Below are positions 1 through 7,856 of a stretch of 64,000 nucleotides of DNA, piece after piece. Source of the stretch: Pelagihabitans sp965238025 (GTDB lineage: Bacteria > Bacteroidota > Bacteroidia > Flavobacteriales > Flavobacteriaceae); NCBI GenBank assembly GCA_965238025.1, contig OZ250162.1, positions 1,798,001 to 1,862,000 on the forward strand, written 5' to 3'. How positions within the stretch are numbered: position 1 is the stretch's first letter; the number at the start of each line of letters is the position of its first letter. Both the position numbers and the translations under genes were made by a program. Below the pieces are notes generated by a model that saw only the letters and a program-made list of their open reading frames with translations, was not told the DNA's origin and made no database searches.

Positions 1-170
1 CCGATTTTGATATGGCCGTAGAGGATAAAAAACCTGTTGTTGATAAAAATTCTTCAGGAGGAAGTTATAAGGTCAAAATAGAACAGTGGGTTAACGGGAA
101 GATAAACGGCGGTGGCCCTGAAATGCTTTTTAAGACTTTTAATGGGGATGTTATTATTAGGTCTAATTAA
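1..170 (+). CDS. C-terminal end of a DUF4097-type (adhesin-like) protein, partial
   Basis: The window opens inside a plus-strand reading frame whose codons begin at position 3 and which ends with TAA at 168-170. About 55 residues are visible. The final residues (FKTFNGDVIIRSN) resemble the repeating beta-strand ending 'TFNGDIYIRK' seen in DUF4097 proteins, which are secreted or envelope beta-helix-like proteins often found beside sigma factor and anti-sigma genes in Bacteroidetes. The following gene starts 45 bases later on the same strand and is probably cotranscribed. The family assignment rests on a short tail only; the N-terminus, including any signal peptide, lies outside the window. Confidence 0.55.
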   Translation, partial: DFDMAVEDKKPVVDKNSSGGSYKVKIEQWVNGKINGGGPEMLFKTFNGDVIIRSN

Positions 171-215
171 ATTAAAGGAAGGCCATTTCACTAATGAATA
201 AATTAAAATAAAATC

Positions 216-1043
216 ATGCGAACAACATCATTAATCACTTATTTAATCTTGTCATTTTTTAGCAGTTCTTTTTTTTTAACAGCTCAAACTAATGTACATG
301 CTCAGAACTCAACAAACAAACTGTATCCCATATCATTCAATTCTTTTTCAAAATTCGCAAAAGTTGATTCCGGAATTTGGTCAGCAGAAACTAAGGGTGA
401 TATTATTTGTATTACCCTTATGGATAAAAAAGTAAATCAGGATTACGTAATTACCAATTGCTTTCTGAAAGATGAATTCGCAAGAGTGGATTCTGCCACC
501 GGTTCATATGGAATAAATCGTTTGGCGGGCGACTTGGTCTTTAGTGGTAATGAATTGCCAAATAAGGGAACCGGTAGTTTTACATTTTCTAGGAATGCTA
601 CCTTTGAATCTTTTTTGGAAAATGAAGGTGTCGAAACTTCAGATGAATTGTATTACTTCAAACTTTTCTTAGGAGATATTACGAAGGAATATATTTCAGG
701 CATCAAAGAACTAGGCCATGATCCCACAATTAGGGAGCTGGGAAGGCTTGCTTGGCATGATGCCGGACTAAAATATATTGAGACTATATCCAAGGCTGGT
801 GTTCAAGGTTTAGATCTTGATATGATTTCAGTCTATGCCGCCCACGATATTAGTTTTGACTTTATACAGTCATTAAAGGATATGGGTTTTGATCAACTCG
901 AAGCCAAGTCGATTAAGAAAGCTAAAACTCATAATGTCTCTGCAAACTTTATCCAGAATATGAGGGAGGGCGGAAACCATTTTGAGACCCTGGATGAATA
1001 TATAAGACTAAAGAAAACATCAAGACAAAGGCATAAAAATTGA
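216..1043 (+). CDS. Secreted protein with BlaR1/M56-tail-like helical repeats
   Basis: This 275-residue protein begins with a signal peptide (hydrophobic residues about 5-23, then a probable cleavage near AQT or HAQ). Residues about 35-130 form a region of unknown fold. Residues about 150-265 contain several units of roughly 25 residues with the pattern 'dis.dFIqsLkdmGfd.Le', for example ISFDFIQSLKDMGFDQLEAK followed by VSANFIQNMREGGNHFE. Such repeats are familiar from the C-terminal tails of BlaR1-like M56 metallopeptidases in Bacteroidetes, where they follow the protease. No protease domain (HExxH) is present here, so this is a stand-alone repeat protein. It follows a DUF4097-type gene, a neighbourhood often tied to envelope-stress regulation. 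I cannot assign a biochemical function. Confidence 0.6.
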   Translation: MRTTSLITYLILSFFSSSFFLTAQTNVHAQNSTNKLYPISFNSFSKFAKVDSGIWSAETKGDIICITLMDKKVNQDYVITNCFLKDEFARVDSATGSYGINRLAGDLVFSGNELPNKGTGSFTFSRNATFESFLENEGVETSDELYYFKLFLGDITKEYISGIKELGHDPTIRELGRLAWHDAGLKYIETISKAGVQGLDLDMISVYAAHDISFDFIQSLKDMGFDQLEAKSIKKAKTHNVSANFIQNMREGGNHFETLDEYIRLKKTSRQRHKN

Positions 1044-1080
1044 TAGTTTAGGGTTTCGAGAAAAGAGTCAAATATTGAAA

Positions 1081-1113
1081 AACCGCCAAGCTACAAAGCG
1101 AGGCGGTCTTTTT
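1081..1113. terminator. Bidirectional intrinsic terminator between convergent genes
   Basis: A six-base-pair stem (ACCGCC at 1082-1087 with GGCGGT at 1102-1107) is followed by a T-run on the plus strand (1109-1113) and preceded by an A-run that becomes a T-run on the minus strand. It sits between the plus-strand repeat protein and the minus-strand tsf gene and can serve both. Confidence 0.75.
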
Positions 1114-1136
1114 AATTGAGTTAGTCCGAGTTATAA

Positions 1137-1961
1137 TTATCCTAGAGCGACTCTTTTGAAGTCAACGACTTCTAAGTTTGAATCCACTGATTTCAAATAT
1201 TGGGAAACGCTTTGTTTGCTGTCCTTGATAAAGGCTTGATTGACTAAAGTGTTGTCTTTAAAGAAACGTTTTAGCTTACCCTGTGCTATTTTGTCCAACA
1301 TTGCCTCTGGTTTACCCTCTTGGCGTAACTGGTCTTTAGCGATTTCAATTTCCTTATCGATGACAGACTGGTCCACCCCTTCTTCATCCAAAGCTACTGG
1401 GTTCATGGCCGCCGCCTGCATGGCCACATCTTTGGCAGCTGCTTCCGCTCCCGAAACAGCGGATGATAATCCCGTTAAGACAGCAATTTTATTTCCAGCA
1501 TGGATATAAGAACCAACAAAAGGGGCACTTAGTGTTTCAAATCCGCCTATTTCAATTTTTTCCCCGATTACGCCAGTTTGTTCGGTTAACTTTTCTTGAA
1601 CCGTCATTCCATTGAAATTGGCTGCAAGAAATGCATCTTTATTATCAAATCCGAGGGCCAAATCGGCCAAATCATTTGCCAAGGAAACAAAGCTATCGTT
1701 CTTGGCTACAAAATCTGTTTCACAGTTCAATGATATGACTACCCCATTGGTGTTGCCATCATTAACTTTGGCAATAGCAGCCCCTTCTGAAGAATCCCTA
1801 TCGGCTCTTTTAGCGGCTACTTTTTGTCCTTTTTTACGTAGAATTTCAATTGCTTTATCGAAATCCCCGTCTGCTTCTACCAGCGCGTTTTTGCAGTCCA
1901 TCATGCCCGCACCGGTCGTTTTTCTTAGTTTATTTACTTCTGCGGCTGTAATCTTTGCCAT
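1137..1961 (-). CDS. tsf: Translation elongation factor Ts
   Basis: EF-Ts releases GDP from EF-Tu so that it can bind GTP and carry another aminoacyl-tRNA; it acts in the cytoplasm. The protein has 274 residues, usual for the short bacterial form. The N-terminal UBA-like domain is clear (residues 1-50, with KLRKTTGAGMMDCKNAL), and the core motif TDFVAKN that contacts EF-Tu starts at residue 82. The two-part core continues to the C-terminus, and the LRQEGKPEAMLDKIAQGKL segment is typical. The gene lies downstream of rpsB on the same strand, 112 bases away, the conserved rpsB-tsf order. The spacer holds two palindromic elements that may tune the relative output of the two genes. Confidence 0.97.
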   Translation of the reverse strand: MAKITAAEVNKLRKTTGAGMMDCKNALVEADGDFDKAIEILRKKGQKVAAKRADRDSSEGAAIAKVNDGNTNGVVISLNCETDFVAKNDSFVSLANDLADLALGFDNKDAFLAANFNGMTVQEKLTEQTGVIGEKIEIGGFETLSAPFVGSYIHAGNKIAVLTGLSSAVSGAEAAAKDVAMQAAAMNPVALDEEGVDQSVIDKEIEIAKDQLRQEGKPEAMLDKIAQGKLKRFFKDNTLVNQAFIKDSKQSVSQYLKSVDSNLEVVDFKRVALG

Positions 1962-1983
1962 ATCTTAAAATTATTTATTGTCA

Positions 1984-2000
1984 TTCCCGCAAGGCGGGAA
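1984..2000. repeat. Short perfect palindrome between rpsB and tsf
   Basis: TTCCCGC (1984-1990) and GCGGGAA (1994-2000) form a seven-base-pair stem with a three-base loop. The sequence resembles the dispersed TTCCCGC-loop-GCGGGAA intergenic palindromes common in bacterial genomes. There is no long T-run after it on the minus strand, so it is not an obvious terminator. Confidence 0.55.
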
Positions 2001-2021
2001 ACTAAAATTAGTATTCTTTTT

Positions 2022-2071
2022 ACCTCTCCTTTGGAGAGGTCAGATTTGCAAAACGCAAATATGGGTGAGGC
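2022..2071. repeat. REP-like composite palindromic element between rpsB and tsf
   Basis: ACCTCTCC (2022-2029) pairs with GGAGAGGT (2033-2040) across a three-base loop. ATTTGC (2044-2049) then pairs with GCAAAT (2055-2060), followed by GGGTGAGGC at 2063-2071. This arrangement, an ACCTCTCC palindrome, a second small hairpin and a GGGTGAGGC end, matches my memory of short extragenic repeats scattered through flavobacterial genomes. It lies only two bases from the rpsB stop codon. Copy number elsewhere in the genome cannot be judged from this window. Confidence 0.55.
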
Positions 2072-2073
2072 TT

Positions 2074-3246
2074 TTATTCAACGCCACCCTTGGCTTTGTC
2101 CTGCCATTCTTTAAGCTCGTCCCACTTACCATCTGCAGCCATTTTAGCCTGCTTTGGCCAAGAAGTAGGGTCTAAATGCCCCATTCTTGAACTGGCCTCC
2201 GTTAAGATTTCCTTCATTTTGTCAGCTTTGGCCTTAGAAACCTTTGCAAAAGTATCAAGTCCGGCAGCGGAAAGGTATTCAGCGGCTTTAGGGCCAACAC
2301 CTTCGATTTTTGTAAGATCGTCGGCACCTTCTTTCTTGGTTTTTGTAGCTGGTTTTTTCTCTTCTTTTTTAGCTTCCACCTTTTCTTCTACAGGAGCCTC
2401 TTCTTTTGCAACGGCAACTTCCTCAACGGCTTTCGTTTCTACTTCGGCCTTTGGAGTTTTGGCTTCTGCCTTAGGGGCTTCAGCTTTAGCCTCTGCCTTT
2501 GGTGCGGGAGTTTCCTTTGCAGAATCGTTACCTTCTTTTTCAGCTTGTTTTTCCGATTTACGTTCGGTCAAACCGTCCGCAACGGCATCAGTAACTTGTT
2601 GCATGATGATTTCAATAGATTTGGACGCATCATCATTTGATGGGATCAAATAATCGATTTCCCTTGGGTCGGAGTTGGTATCGACCATGGCGAAAATAGG
2701 AATGTTCAACTTCATCGCTTCTTTAACCGCAATGTGCTCTCGCATGGTGTCTACAATAAATAAAGCTCCTGGTAAACGGGTCATTTCAGAGATAGAACCT
2801 AAGTTTTTCTCCAATTTGGCACGCAAACGATCTTTCTGTAAACGTTCTTTTTTAGAAAGGCTAAGGAAAGTACCGTCTTTCTTCATTCTATCGATAGCGG
2901 TCATTTTTTTAACCGATTTACGAATGGTAACAAAGTTCGTTAACATGCCGCCTGGCCACCGTTCTGTGATGTAGGGCATATTTACGTTGGCAACTTTTTC
3001 CGCAACAATGTCTTTAGCCTGTTTCTTGGTGGCAACGAAAAGAATCTTTCTTCCCGAAGATGCAATCTGCTTCAAAGCTTGTTTAGCTTCGTCTAACTTT
3101 GCAACAGTTTTATAAAGGTTGATAACGTGGATTCCGTTACGCTCCATGTAGATGTAGGGCGCCATGTTAGGATTCCACTTTCTTGTTAGGTGCCCAAAAT
3201 GTACACCTGCTTCCAATAAATCTTTTACTTCGACTTTTTTAGCCAT
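2074..3246 (-). CDS. rpsB: Ribosomal protein S2 with acidic/lysine-rich linker and C-terminal helix-hairpin-helix domain
   Basis: S2 is a small-subunit protein that joins late in 30S assembly and lies near the S1 binding site. Residues 1 to about 228 are the ordinary S2 core (LEAGVHFGHLTRKWNPNM near the start, ERWPGGMLTNF at 95-105, DTNSDPREIDYLIPSNDDA at 189-207). The protein is 390 residues, far longer than the usual 230-260. Residues about 229-308 are a low-complexity Ala/Glu/Lys/Pro linker, and residues 309-390 form an appended domain beginning DDLTKIEGVGPKAAEYL, a helix-hairpin-helix signature, with a W..QA motif near its end. A clearly related domain ends ActC in this window. The gene is read together with tsf, and a leader of about 220 bases with hairpins precedes it. 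Confidence 0.97.
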   Translation of the reverse strand: MAKKVEVKDLLEAGVHFGHLTRKWNPNMAPYIYMERNGIHVINLYKTVAKLDEAKQALKQIASSGRKILFVATKKQAKDIVAEKVANVNMPYITERWPGGMLTNFVTIRKSVKKMTAIDRMKKDGTFLSLSKKERLQKDRLRAKLEKNLGSISEMTRLPGALFIVDTMREHIAVKEAMKLNIPIFAMVDTNSDPREIDYLIPSNDDASKSIEIIMQQVTDAVADGLTERKSEKQAEKEGNDSAKETPAPKAEAKAEAPKAEAKTPKAEVETKAVEEVAVAKEEAPVEEKVEAKKEEKKPATKTKKEGADDLTKIEGVGPKAAEYLSAAGLDTFAKVSKAKADKMKEILTEASSRMGHLDPTSWPKQAKMAADGKWDELKEWQDKAKGGVE

Positions 3247-3466
3247 TTTTAAATTTAGTTTACGTTCTTATGAATTAGCAATGGTCAAGTGGTTTCGCAG
3301 AATATATGCGTAGCCTTGTCCATTTAGATGCTAAACTAACTTACCTTTTACCCTTTGGAAGGGATAAGAGGATTTTTAATTGTCTTCTTAAAAAGAAAAC
3401 TTTCAAGGAACTAAGTTACCCCTGTCCGACTATTCGGGTTTCAGGGTTGTTTTATTAATTGGTATA
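3247..3466 (-). promoter_or_regulatory. Structured leader region upstream of rpsB
   Basis: The gap between rpsB and the rpsI terminator holds no gene. On the minus strand it can form a two-part stem (CCCTG at 3442-3446 with CAGGG at 3420-3424 as read on that strand, enclosing CCGA/TCGG), a TTCTT/AAGAA hairpin and a CCCTT/AAGGG hairpin (3351-3363). I did not find a clean TTG...TAnnTTTG promoter in it. Autogenous control of rpsB by S2 through its leader is known in other bacteria; whether this leader is equivalent is an inference. Confidence 0.35.
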
Positions 3467-3503
3467 TAAAAAAATCCAGCATCTGTTCGAAAACGGATGC
3501 TGA
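3467..3503 (-). terminator. Intrinsic terminator of the rplM-rpsI unit
   Basis: On the minus strand a nine-base-pair stem (plus-strand 3477-3485 with 3494-3502, one G-T pair, loop 3486-3493) is followed by a run of seven T residues (A-run at 3468-3474 on the plus strand). It lies 15 bases past the rpsI stop and separates rplM-rpsI from rpsB-tsf. Confidence 0.85.
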
Positions 3504-3517
3504 AATAAATTTCGTCA

Positions 3518-3904
3518 TTAACGCTTGGAGAACTGGAACTTTTTACGGGCTTTCTTCTGACCGAATTTCTTACGTTCCACCATTCTAGGATCTCTTGTCA
3601 ACAATCCTTCAGGTTTTAGAGACAATCTGTTTTCCTCGTCCAATTCGCACATTGCCCTGGAAAGTGCCAATCGAATGGCTTCTGCCTGTCCCGTAATACC
3701 ACCACCGTATACATTTACCTTAACATCAAAGTTTCCTTCGTTTTCAGTCAAAGCAAAAGGTTGGTTTACCTTATATTGTAATGTAGCTGTAGGGAAATAA
3801 TCCTTTAGCTCTCTTTGGTTCACAGTTACATTTCCTTTTCCTTTAGAAACATAAACTCTAGCTACAGCAGTTTTTCTTCTACCGATTTTGTGAATTACGT
3901 CCAT
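3518..3904 (-). CDS. rpsI: Ribosomal protein S9
   Basis: S9 belongs to the head of the 30S subunit; its C-terminal tail reaches the P-site tRNA. The 128-residue length is normal. The family pattern is clear from GRRKTAVARVYVSKGKG at the start, through VNVYGGGITGQAEAIRLALSRA, to LTRDPRMVERKKFGQKKARK and the terminal basic FSKR tail that contacts tRNA. The ATG overlaps the rplM stop by one base (TAATG), so translation of the two is probably coupled. An intrinsic terminator follows 15 bases after the stop. Confidence 0.98.
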   Translation of the reverse strand: MDVIHKIGRRKTAVARVYVSKGKGNVTVNQRELKDYFPTATLQYKVNQPFALTENEGNFDVKVNVYGGGITGQAEAIRLALSRAMCELDEENRLSLKPEGLLTRDPRMVERKKFGQKKARKKFQFSKR

Positions 3905-4359
3905 TACTTAAATTCTTTTAAATTGAATACTGTTGGTTTTTGCGCCTCTTGACCGTGCTCGACACCTACATAAACTTTTAGGTTTCTGAATAGTTCTGCG
4001 CCAAGCTTGTTCTTTGGTAGCATGCCTTTAACAGCTCTCTCAACAATGGCTTCAGGTTTTTTGGCAAGCACCTCGGTTGCACTAGCCTCGCGCTGACCAC
4101 CTGGATAACCTGTGTAGCGTTGGTAAGTTTTATCGGCCCATTTATTTCCGCTAAGGTGTACCTTTTCAGCATTTATGATAACAACATTGTCGCCACAATC
4201 AACATGCGGTGTAAAATTAGGTTTGTGCTTACCTCTTAATAATTTAGCAACTTTAGAGGCAAGACGGCCTAGCGTCTCTCCTTCGGCATCTACCAATAAC
4301 CATTGTTTGTCAACAGTCTTGCGATTGGCCGAAATTGTCTTGTAGCTTAATGTATCCAC
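3904..4359 (-). CDS. rplM: Ribosomal protein L13
   Basis: L13 is an early assembly protein of the 50S subunit that binds 23S rRNA. The 151-residue product matches the family: WLLVDAEGETLGRLASKVAKLLRGK, then HVDCGDNVVIINAEKVHLSG, KTYQRYTGYPGG and the AVKGMLPKNKLG signature. It is the first gene of the rplM-rpsI unit, in the order found throughout bacteria. A well-formed Bacteroidetes promoter lies 48-77 bases upstream of the start codon. Confidence 0.98.
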   Translation of the reverse strand: MDTLSYKTISANRKTVDKQWLLVDAEGETLGRLASKVAKLLRGKHKPNFTPHVDCGDNVVIINAEKVHLSGNKWADKTYQRYTGYPGGQREASATEVLAKKPEAIVERAVKGMLPKNKLGAELFRNLKVYVGVEHGQEAQKPTVFNLKEFK

Positions 4360-4406
4360 TACTTTCTGATTTATTTATTAAACAAAACTCTCCCATAAGA
4401 GGGGTG

Positions 4407-4436
4407 CAAATGTACACTAATTAAGTGAAAACACAA
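4407..4436 (-). promoter_or_regulatory. Bacteroidetes-type promoter of rplM-rpsI
   Basis: On the minus strand TTG (plus-strand CAA at 4434-4436), a 19-base spacer and TACATTTG (plus-strand CAAATGTA at 4407-4414) fit the Bacteroidetes consensus TTG then TAnnTTTG. The predicted start site would be near 4402, leaving a leader of about 43 bases before rplM. Confidence 0.75.
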
Positions 4437-4571
4437 ATGCCGTTTTCTTATTATTTTATTTTTTTTTAGATAGATGATTCCTTCCCTTCAAATGAACCGT
4501 TAAAGTTCCCAATAAATGCCATTTTCATGTTAAAAAAACATTAAAAACCGGTTCTGCTACTACAGTAAGGG

Positions 4572-4579
4572 TAAATTTG
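4572..4579 (+). promoter_or_regulatory. Probable -7 promoter element of the DUF5916 gene
   Basis: TAAATTTG at 4572-4579 matches the -7 consensus TAnnTTTG, 34 bases before the start codon. No TTG stands at the right distance upstream; a TTC at 4552-4554 is the nearest match, with a short spacer. The element is therefore supported on one side only. Confidence 0.5.
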
Positions 4580-4613
4580 AATCTTTATATAGAAACAAGA
4601 TTTACCGGAAGTT

Positions 4614-7250
4614 ATGCGATTACGATTATTTGTGCTTTGTTTTTGTATTTTTTTACCTGTAATCAATTCGGCACAAGATTCGGTAAACACGCTACCAAAA
4701 CATATATACACTACTAAAATAATTGCTAAAGACGCTTCTCTGGAAATAGATGGTGTTTTAGACGATGCGGTTTGGGAAAATGTTCCTTGGAGTGAGGATT
4801 TTCGTGAATGGCAGCCAGACGAAAATACCGAACCGGAACAACAATCCAGGTTTAAAATAGTCTACGATCAAAAATTCTTGTACGTTGCTTTTCGGTGTTT
4901 CGATAAAGAACCGGAAAAAATTGAAAGCCGCTTGTCTCGGCGGGATGGTTTTGCTGGTGACCGGATAACCGTTATTATAGATAGTTATCATGACAAACGC
5001 ACGGCATTTTCTTTCACAACAACGGCGGCCGGGGTTAAGGGGGATGAATTTGTATCTGAAAATGGGGACAACTGGGACGATAGTTGGAACCCCATATGGT
5101 ACGCAGCTTCAAATATAGACGATGAAGGATGGACTGCTGAGGCCAAAATACCCTTTAGCCAATTAAAATTCGGAAAAGCAAAGGAGCAAATTTGGGGATT
5201 ACAGGTTTCGCGTTTAAATTTTAGGGAAGATGAGCGCTCGGTCTGGCAAAGAATTCCTCAAGATGCCCCAGGTTGGGTAAGTGAGTTTGGCGAGCTCCAT
5301 GGGCTTATTGATATTGAACCACAAAGACAATTGGAAATTCAGCCTTTTGTCGTTAACCAGTACGATACATATCCAAAAGAAACAGGAAACCCCTTTCGTG
5401 ACGGACGTGACTATCGGTTTAATGGAGGGCTAGATGCCAAGATTGGTATCACCAATGATTTAACGTTGGACCTTACGGTAAATCCTGATTTTGGTCAGGT
5501 AGATGCAGATCCCGGTGCCATTGCGTTAGATGGTTTTCAAATATTTTTTCAGGAGAGACGGCCCTTTTTCATCGAGAACAAAAATATTTTCGACTACCAA
5601 TTCGCAGGGCGAAACGATAATGTGTTTTACAGTAGGCGAATCGGGCGAAGTCCACAAGGTAGCTCCAATATTGAAGAAGGGGAATTCGCAGATGAACCTA
5701 TTAATACTACGATTCTTGGGGCTGCAAAGTTTTCAGGGAAGACCAAAAATGGATGGTCCCTGGGCCTGCTGGAAAGTGTTACGGGAAACATGTATGCCGA
5801 TATAGAAAACCCGAGCACGGAAGCGAGACGGGAAGAACTTGTTGAACCCTTGACCAATTATTTGGTAGGCAGGGCGCAAAAAGATTTTAATGAACGCAAT
5901 ACCTTTATAGGAGGTATTTTTACTGCTACCAATAGAAAATTGGAACCCAATCTTGAATTTTTAAGAAGATCGGCATACAGCGGCGGGCTCGATTTTAAGC
6001 ACAATTGGAAAGAAAGAAACTACTATGTCCAAGGTAATTTTGTGACCAGCCATGTAACTGGAAGTAGGGAAGCTATTTCCAATACCCAACAGGCACTTAC
6101 CCATCTGTTTCAAAGAGTGGATGCAGGGCACGTTGAGGTCGATACAAATAGGACCTCACTGACAGGTACCGGAGGCCGACTTGAACTTGGTAAGGCCGGC
6201 GGGGGCAATTGGAGATATAATATCGGGGCTAACTGGAAGTCCCCAGAGCTGGAACTTAATGATGTAGGCTTTCTTCGACAGGCAGATGAAATTAGTCAAT
6301 ATTCCGAGTTAGAGTATTTATTCTTGAAACCGACCAATTTTTATAGAAGGGCCAGATTAGGTGTTGAGCAATTTACCACCTATGATTTTGAGGGCAATTA
6401 TAATCGCATTCAATATGAGATTGAGGGTTTTATCAACTATAAAAATAATTGGTGGACGGAGCTTGGCGGTGCGCATAAGCCCAGAATATATTCCAATACC
6501 GTTTTAAGGGGAGGGCCTAGATGGCGCTGGTCACAGGAGAATTTTATGTTCCTATTTTTTGGATCAGATCAGCGTAAAAAGTTCAACTTTACTATGGGCT
6601 ATGTAAACAGCCAGGCAAAACAAGATAACTTCTCATTTATTCGTTACGTGCTTCGTTTCAGATACCAACCTTTAGATGCCCTAAGTCTTTCTGTATCGAA
6701 TGAATATCAACTCAACCCCAATAGAACACAGTACGTAACCGAGGCATCCTTTAATGGTGCACCGAGGTATATTACTGGGGATATCGACCAGCGAACCTTT
6801 AGTACGTCCATTCGCTTGAATTATAGTATAAACCCAAATTTATCCATTCAGTTCTACGGGCAACCATTCATTTCAAGGGGAACCTATAAAGATTTCAACT
6901 TTGTAAATAATCCCGTTGCCAAGAATATAGATGATCGCGTTACCTTATATAATGATAACCAGATATCCAGAGTTGACGGTGCCGGCGCATATCTGATTGA
7001 CGAAAATATAGATGGTGTTACCGACTATGAAATAGAGGACCCTGATTTTGCCTTTGTTCAATTTCGATCAAATCTTGTGGCCCGGTGGGAGTACATTCCA
7101 GGATCCGAAATTTTCCTGGTATGGTCTCAGGGAGTTACTGGTTTTGGCGACCCAATGGATAGTTTGGGACGTAGTTTAGAAGGGCAGATTCTGGACCAAA
7201 AAATGGACAATACCTTCTTGATCAAAGCTACCTATCGCTTTGTATTGTAG
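4614..7250 (+). CDS. DUF5916 outer-membrane-type protein with CBM9-like N-terminal domain
   Basis: This 878-residue protein starts with a signal peptide (about 1-20, ending NSA before QDS). Residues about 38-215 are a carbohydrate-binding-family-9-like beta-sandwich, shown by LEIDGVLDDAVWENVPW, FKIVYDQKFLYVAFRCFD and DEGWTAEAKIPFSQLKF. From about residue 240 to the end is DUF5916, with the conserved stretch TVNPDFGQVDADPGAIALD followed by FFQERRPFFIE; the remainder is rich in alternating aromatic residues and ends in TYRFVL, as in outer-membrane beta-barrels. These proteins are widespread in Bacteroidetes; the fold suggests a barrel with a periplasmic or surface carbohydrate-binding-like domain. 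The substrate is unknown. It is transcribed divergently from rplM. Confidence 0.85.
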   Translation: MRLRLFVLCFCIFLPVINSAQDSVNTLPKHIYTTKIIAKDASLEIDGVLDDAVWENVPWSEDFREWQPDENTEPEQQSRFKIVYDQKFLYVAFRCFDKEPEKIESRLSRRDGFAGDRITVIIDSYHDKRTAFSFTTTAAGVKGDEFVSENGDNWDDSWNPIWYAASNIDDEGWTAEAKIPFSQLKFGKAKEQIWGLQVSRLNFREDERSVWQRIPQDAPGWVSEFGELHGLIDIEPQRQLEIQPFVVNQYDTYPKETGNPFRDGRDYRFNGGLDAKIGITNDLTLDLTVNPDFGQVDADPGAIALDGFQIFFQERRPFFIENKNIFDYQFAGRNDNVFYSRRIGRSPQGSSNIEEGEFADEPINTTILGAAKFSGKTKNGWSLGLLESVTGNMYADIENPSTEARREELVEPLTNYLVGRAQKDFNERNTFIGGIFTATNRKLEPNLEFLRRSAYSGGLDFKHNWKERNYYVQGNFVTSHVTGSREAISNTQQALTHLFQRVDAGHVEVDTNRTSLTGTGGRLELGKAGGGNWRYNIGANWKSPELELNDVGFLRQADEISQYSELEYLFLKPTNFYRRARLGVEQFTTYDFEGNYNRIQYEIEGFINYKNNWWTELGGAHKPRIYSNTVLRGGPRWRWSQENFMFLFFGSDQRKKFNFTMGYVNSQAKQDNFSFIRYVLRFRYQPLDALSLSVSNEYQLNPNRTQYVTEASFNGAPRYITGDIDQRTFSTSIRLNYSINPNLSIQFYGQPFISRGTYKDFNFVNNPVAKNIDDRVTLYNDNQISRVDGAGAYLIDENIDGVTDYEIEDPDFAFVQFRSNLVARWEYIPGSEIFLVWSQGVTGFGDPMDSLGRSLEGQILDQKMDNTFLIKATYRFVL

Positions 7251-7330
7251 TTCAGTATTTGTTAAAATGGATACGATATCCCTGGTTGTATCGTTTAAAG
7301 GAGTGTATAACTACAAATCCCACAGAAAAA

Positions 7331-7834
7331 ATGAAATTTAAAATCCTTTTATTGTTCATAGCTGCGGCCTTTATTATCTCATGTTCCAGTGACGATAACA
7401 ATAATAATGAAACAGACACCAATACGATTGTTGGCACTTGGGTCGCGACAGAACTACAGATTGACAATGCCACTGCTAGCGATGACGCCAAAAATGGTCG
7501 CGATGCGTTGAATCTTTTGACCGCAAAACAATGCTACGTCATTACGTTTACCTTTAATGAAGATTTAACCGTAGTTGCTGAGAATTCTGTAAACTATATA
7601 GAAATCAACGTAAATTCTGATGGTACAGGTCTTGATATTCCTTGTCCGACGGAAAAAGATACGGATAACAGTACTTATACCTATGATGGTGTAAGCTTAA
7701 CTATTTTAGATAATACAGGCAGTGCCATAAGTGCTAACGCGACCGTATCGGGCAATACATTGACAATAGATGCAGCTGGCTTGGATATTCCCAATTTTAA
7801 TGCGAGTGGGGAGCTGATTTTTCAGAAACAGTAA
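7331..7834 (+). CDS. Lipocalin-like small lipoprotein
   Basis: The best start is the ATG at 7331, giving 167 residues with a lipoprotein signal: a short basic N-terminus, a hydrophobic core (ILLLFIAAAFII) and the lipobox ISC with Cys near residue 19, followed by an acidic, Asn-rich tether. The mature part contains VGTWVATEL, then CYVITFTFNEDLTV and a C-terminal GELIFQKQ, the pattern of Bacteroidetes lipocalin-like proteins, which are small secreted beta-barrels of unclear ligand. An in-frame start further upstream would put non-hydrophobic sequence before the signal and is unlikely. It follows the DUF5916 gene by 80 bases and may share its transcript. Confidence 0.75.
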   Translation: MKFKILLLFIAAAFIISCSSDDNNNNETDTNTIVGTWVATELQIDNATASDDAKNGRDALNLLTAKQCYVITFTFNEDLTVVAENSVNYIEINVNSDGTGLDIPCPTEKDTDNSTYTYDGVSLTILDNTGSAISANATVSGNTLTIDAAGLDIPNFNASGELIFQKQ

Positions 7835-7856
7835 CAGACCAACATACAGAATTAAA

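Noticed and set aside
2330..2560. Ala/Lys/Glu codon repeats in rpsB as a possible tandem DNA repeat
   Set aside because: The units are irregular and explained by a low-complexity protein linker, not by a DNA-level repeat.
2090..2653. Open frame on the plus strand opposite the S2 linker
   Set aside because: Its Ala/Ser/Phe repeats mirror the Glu/Lys/Ala codons of S2 and there is no other support.
7259..7330. An upstream in-frame start for the small lipoprotein
   Set aside because: It would place 24 mostly non-hydrophobic residues before a complete lipoprotein signal, so 7331 is preferred.
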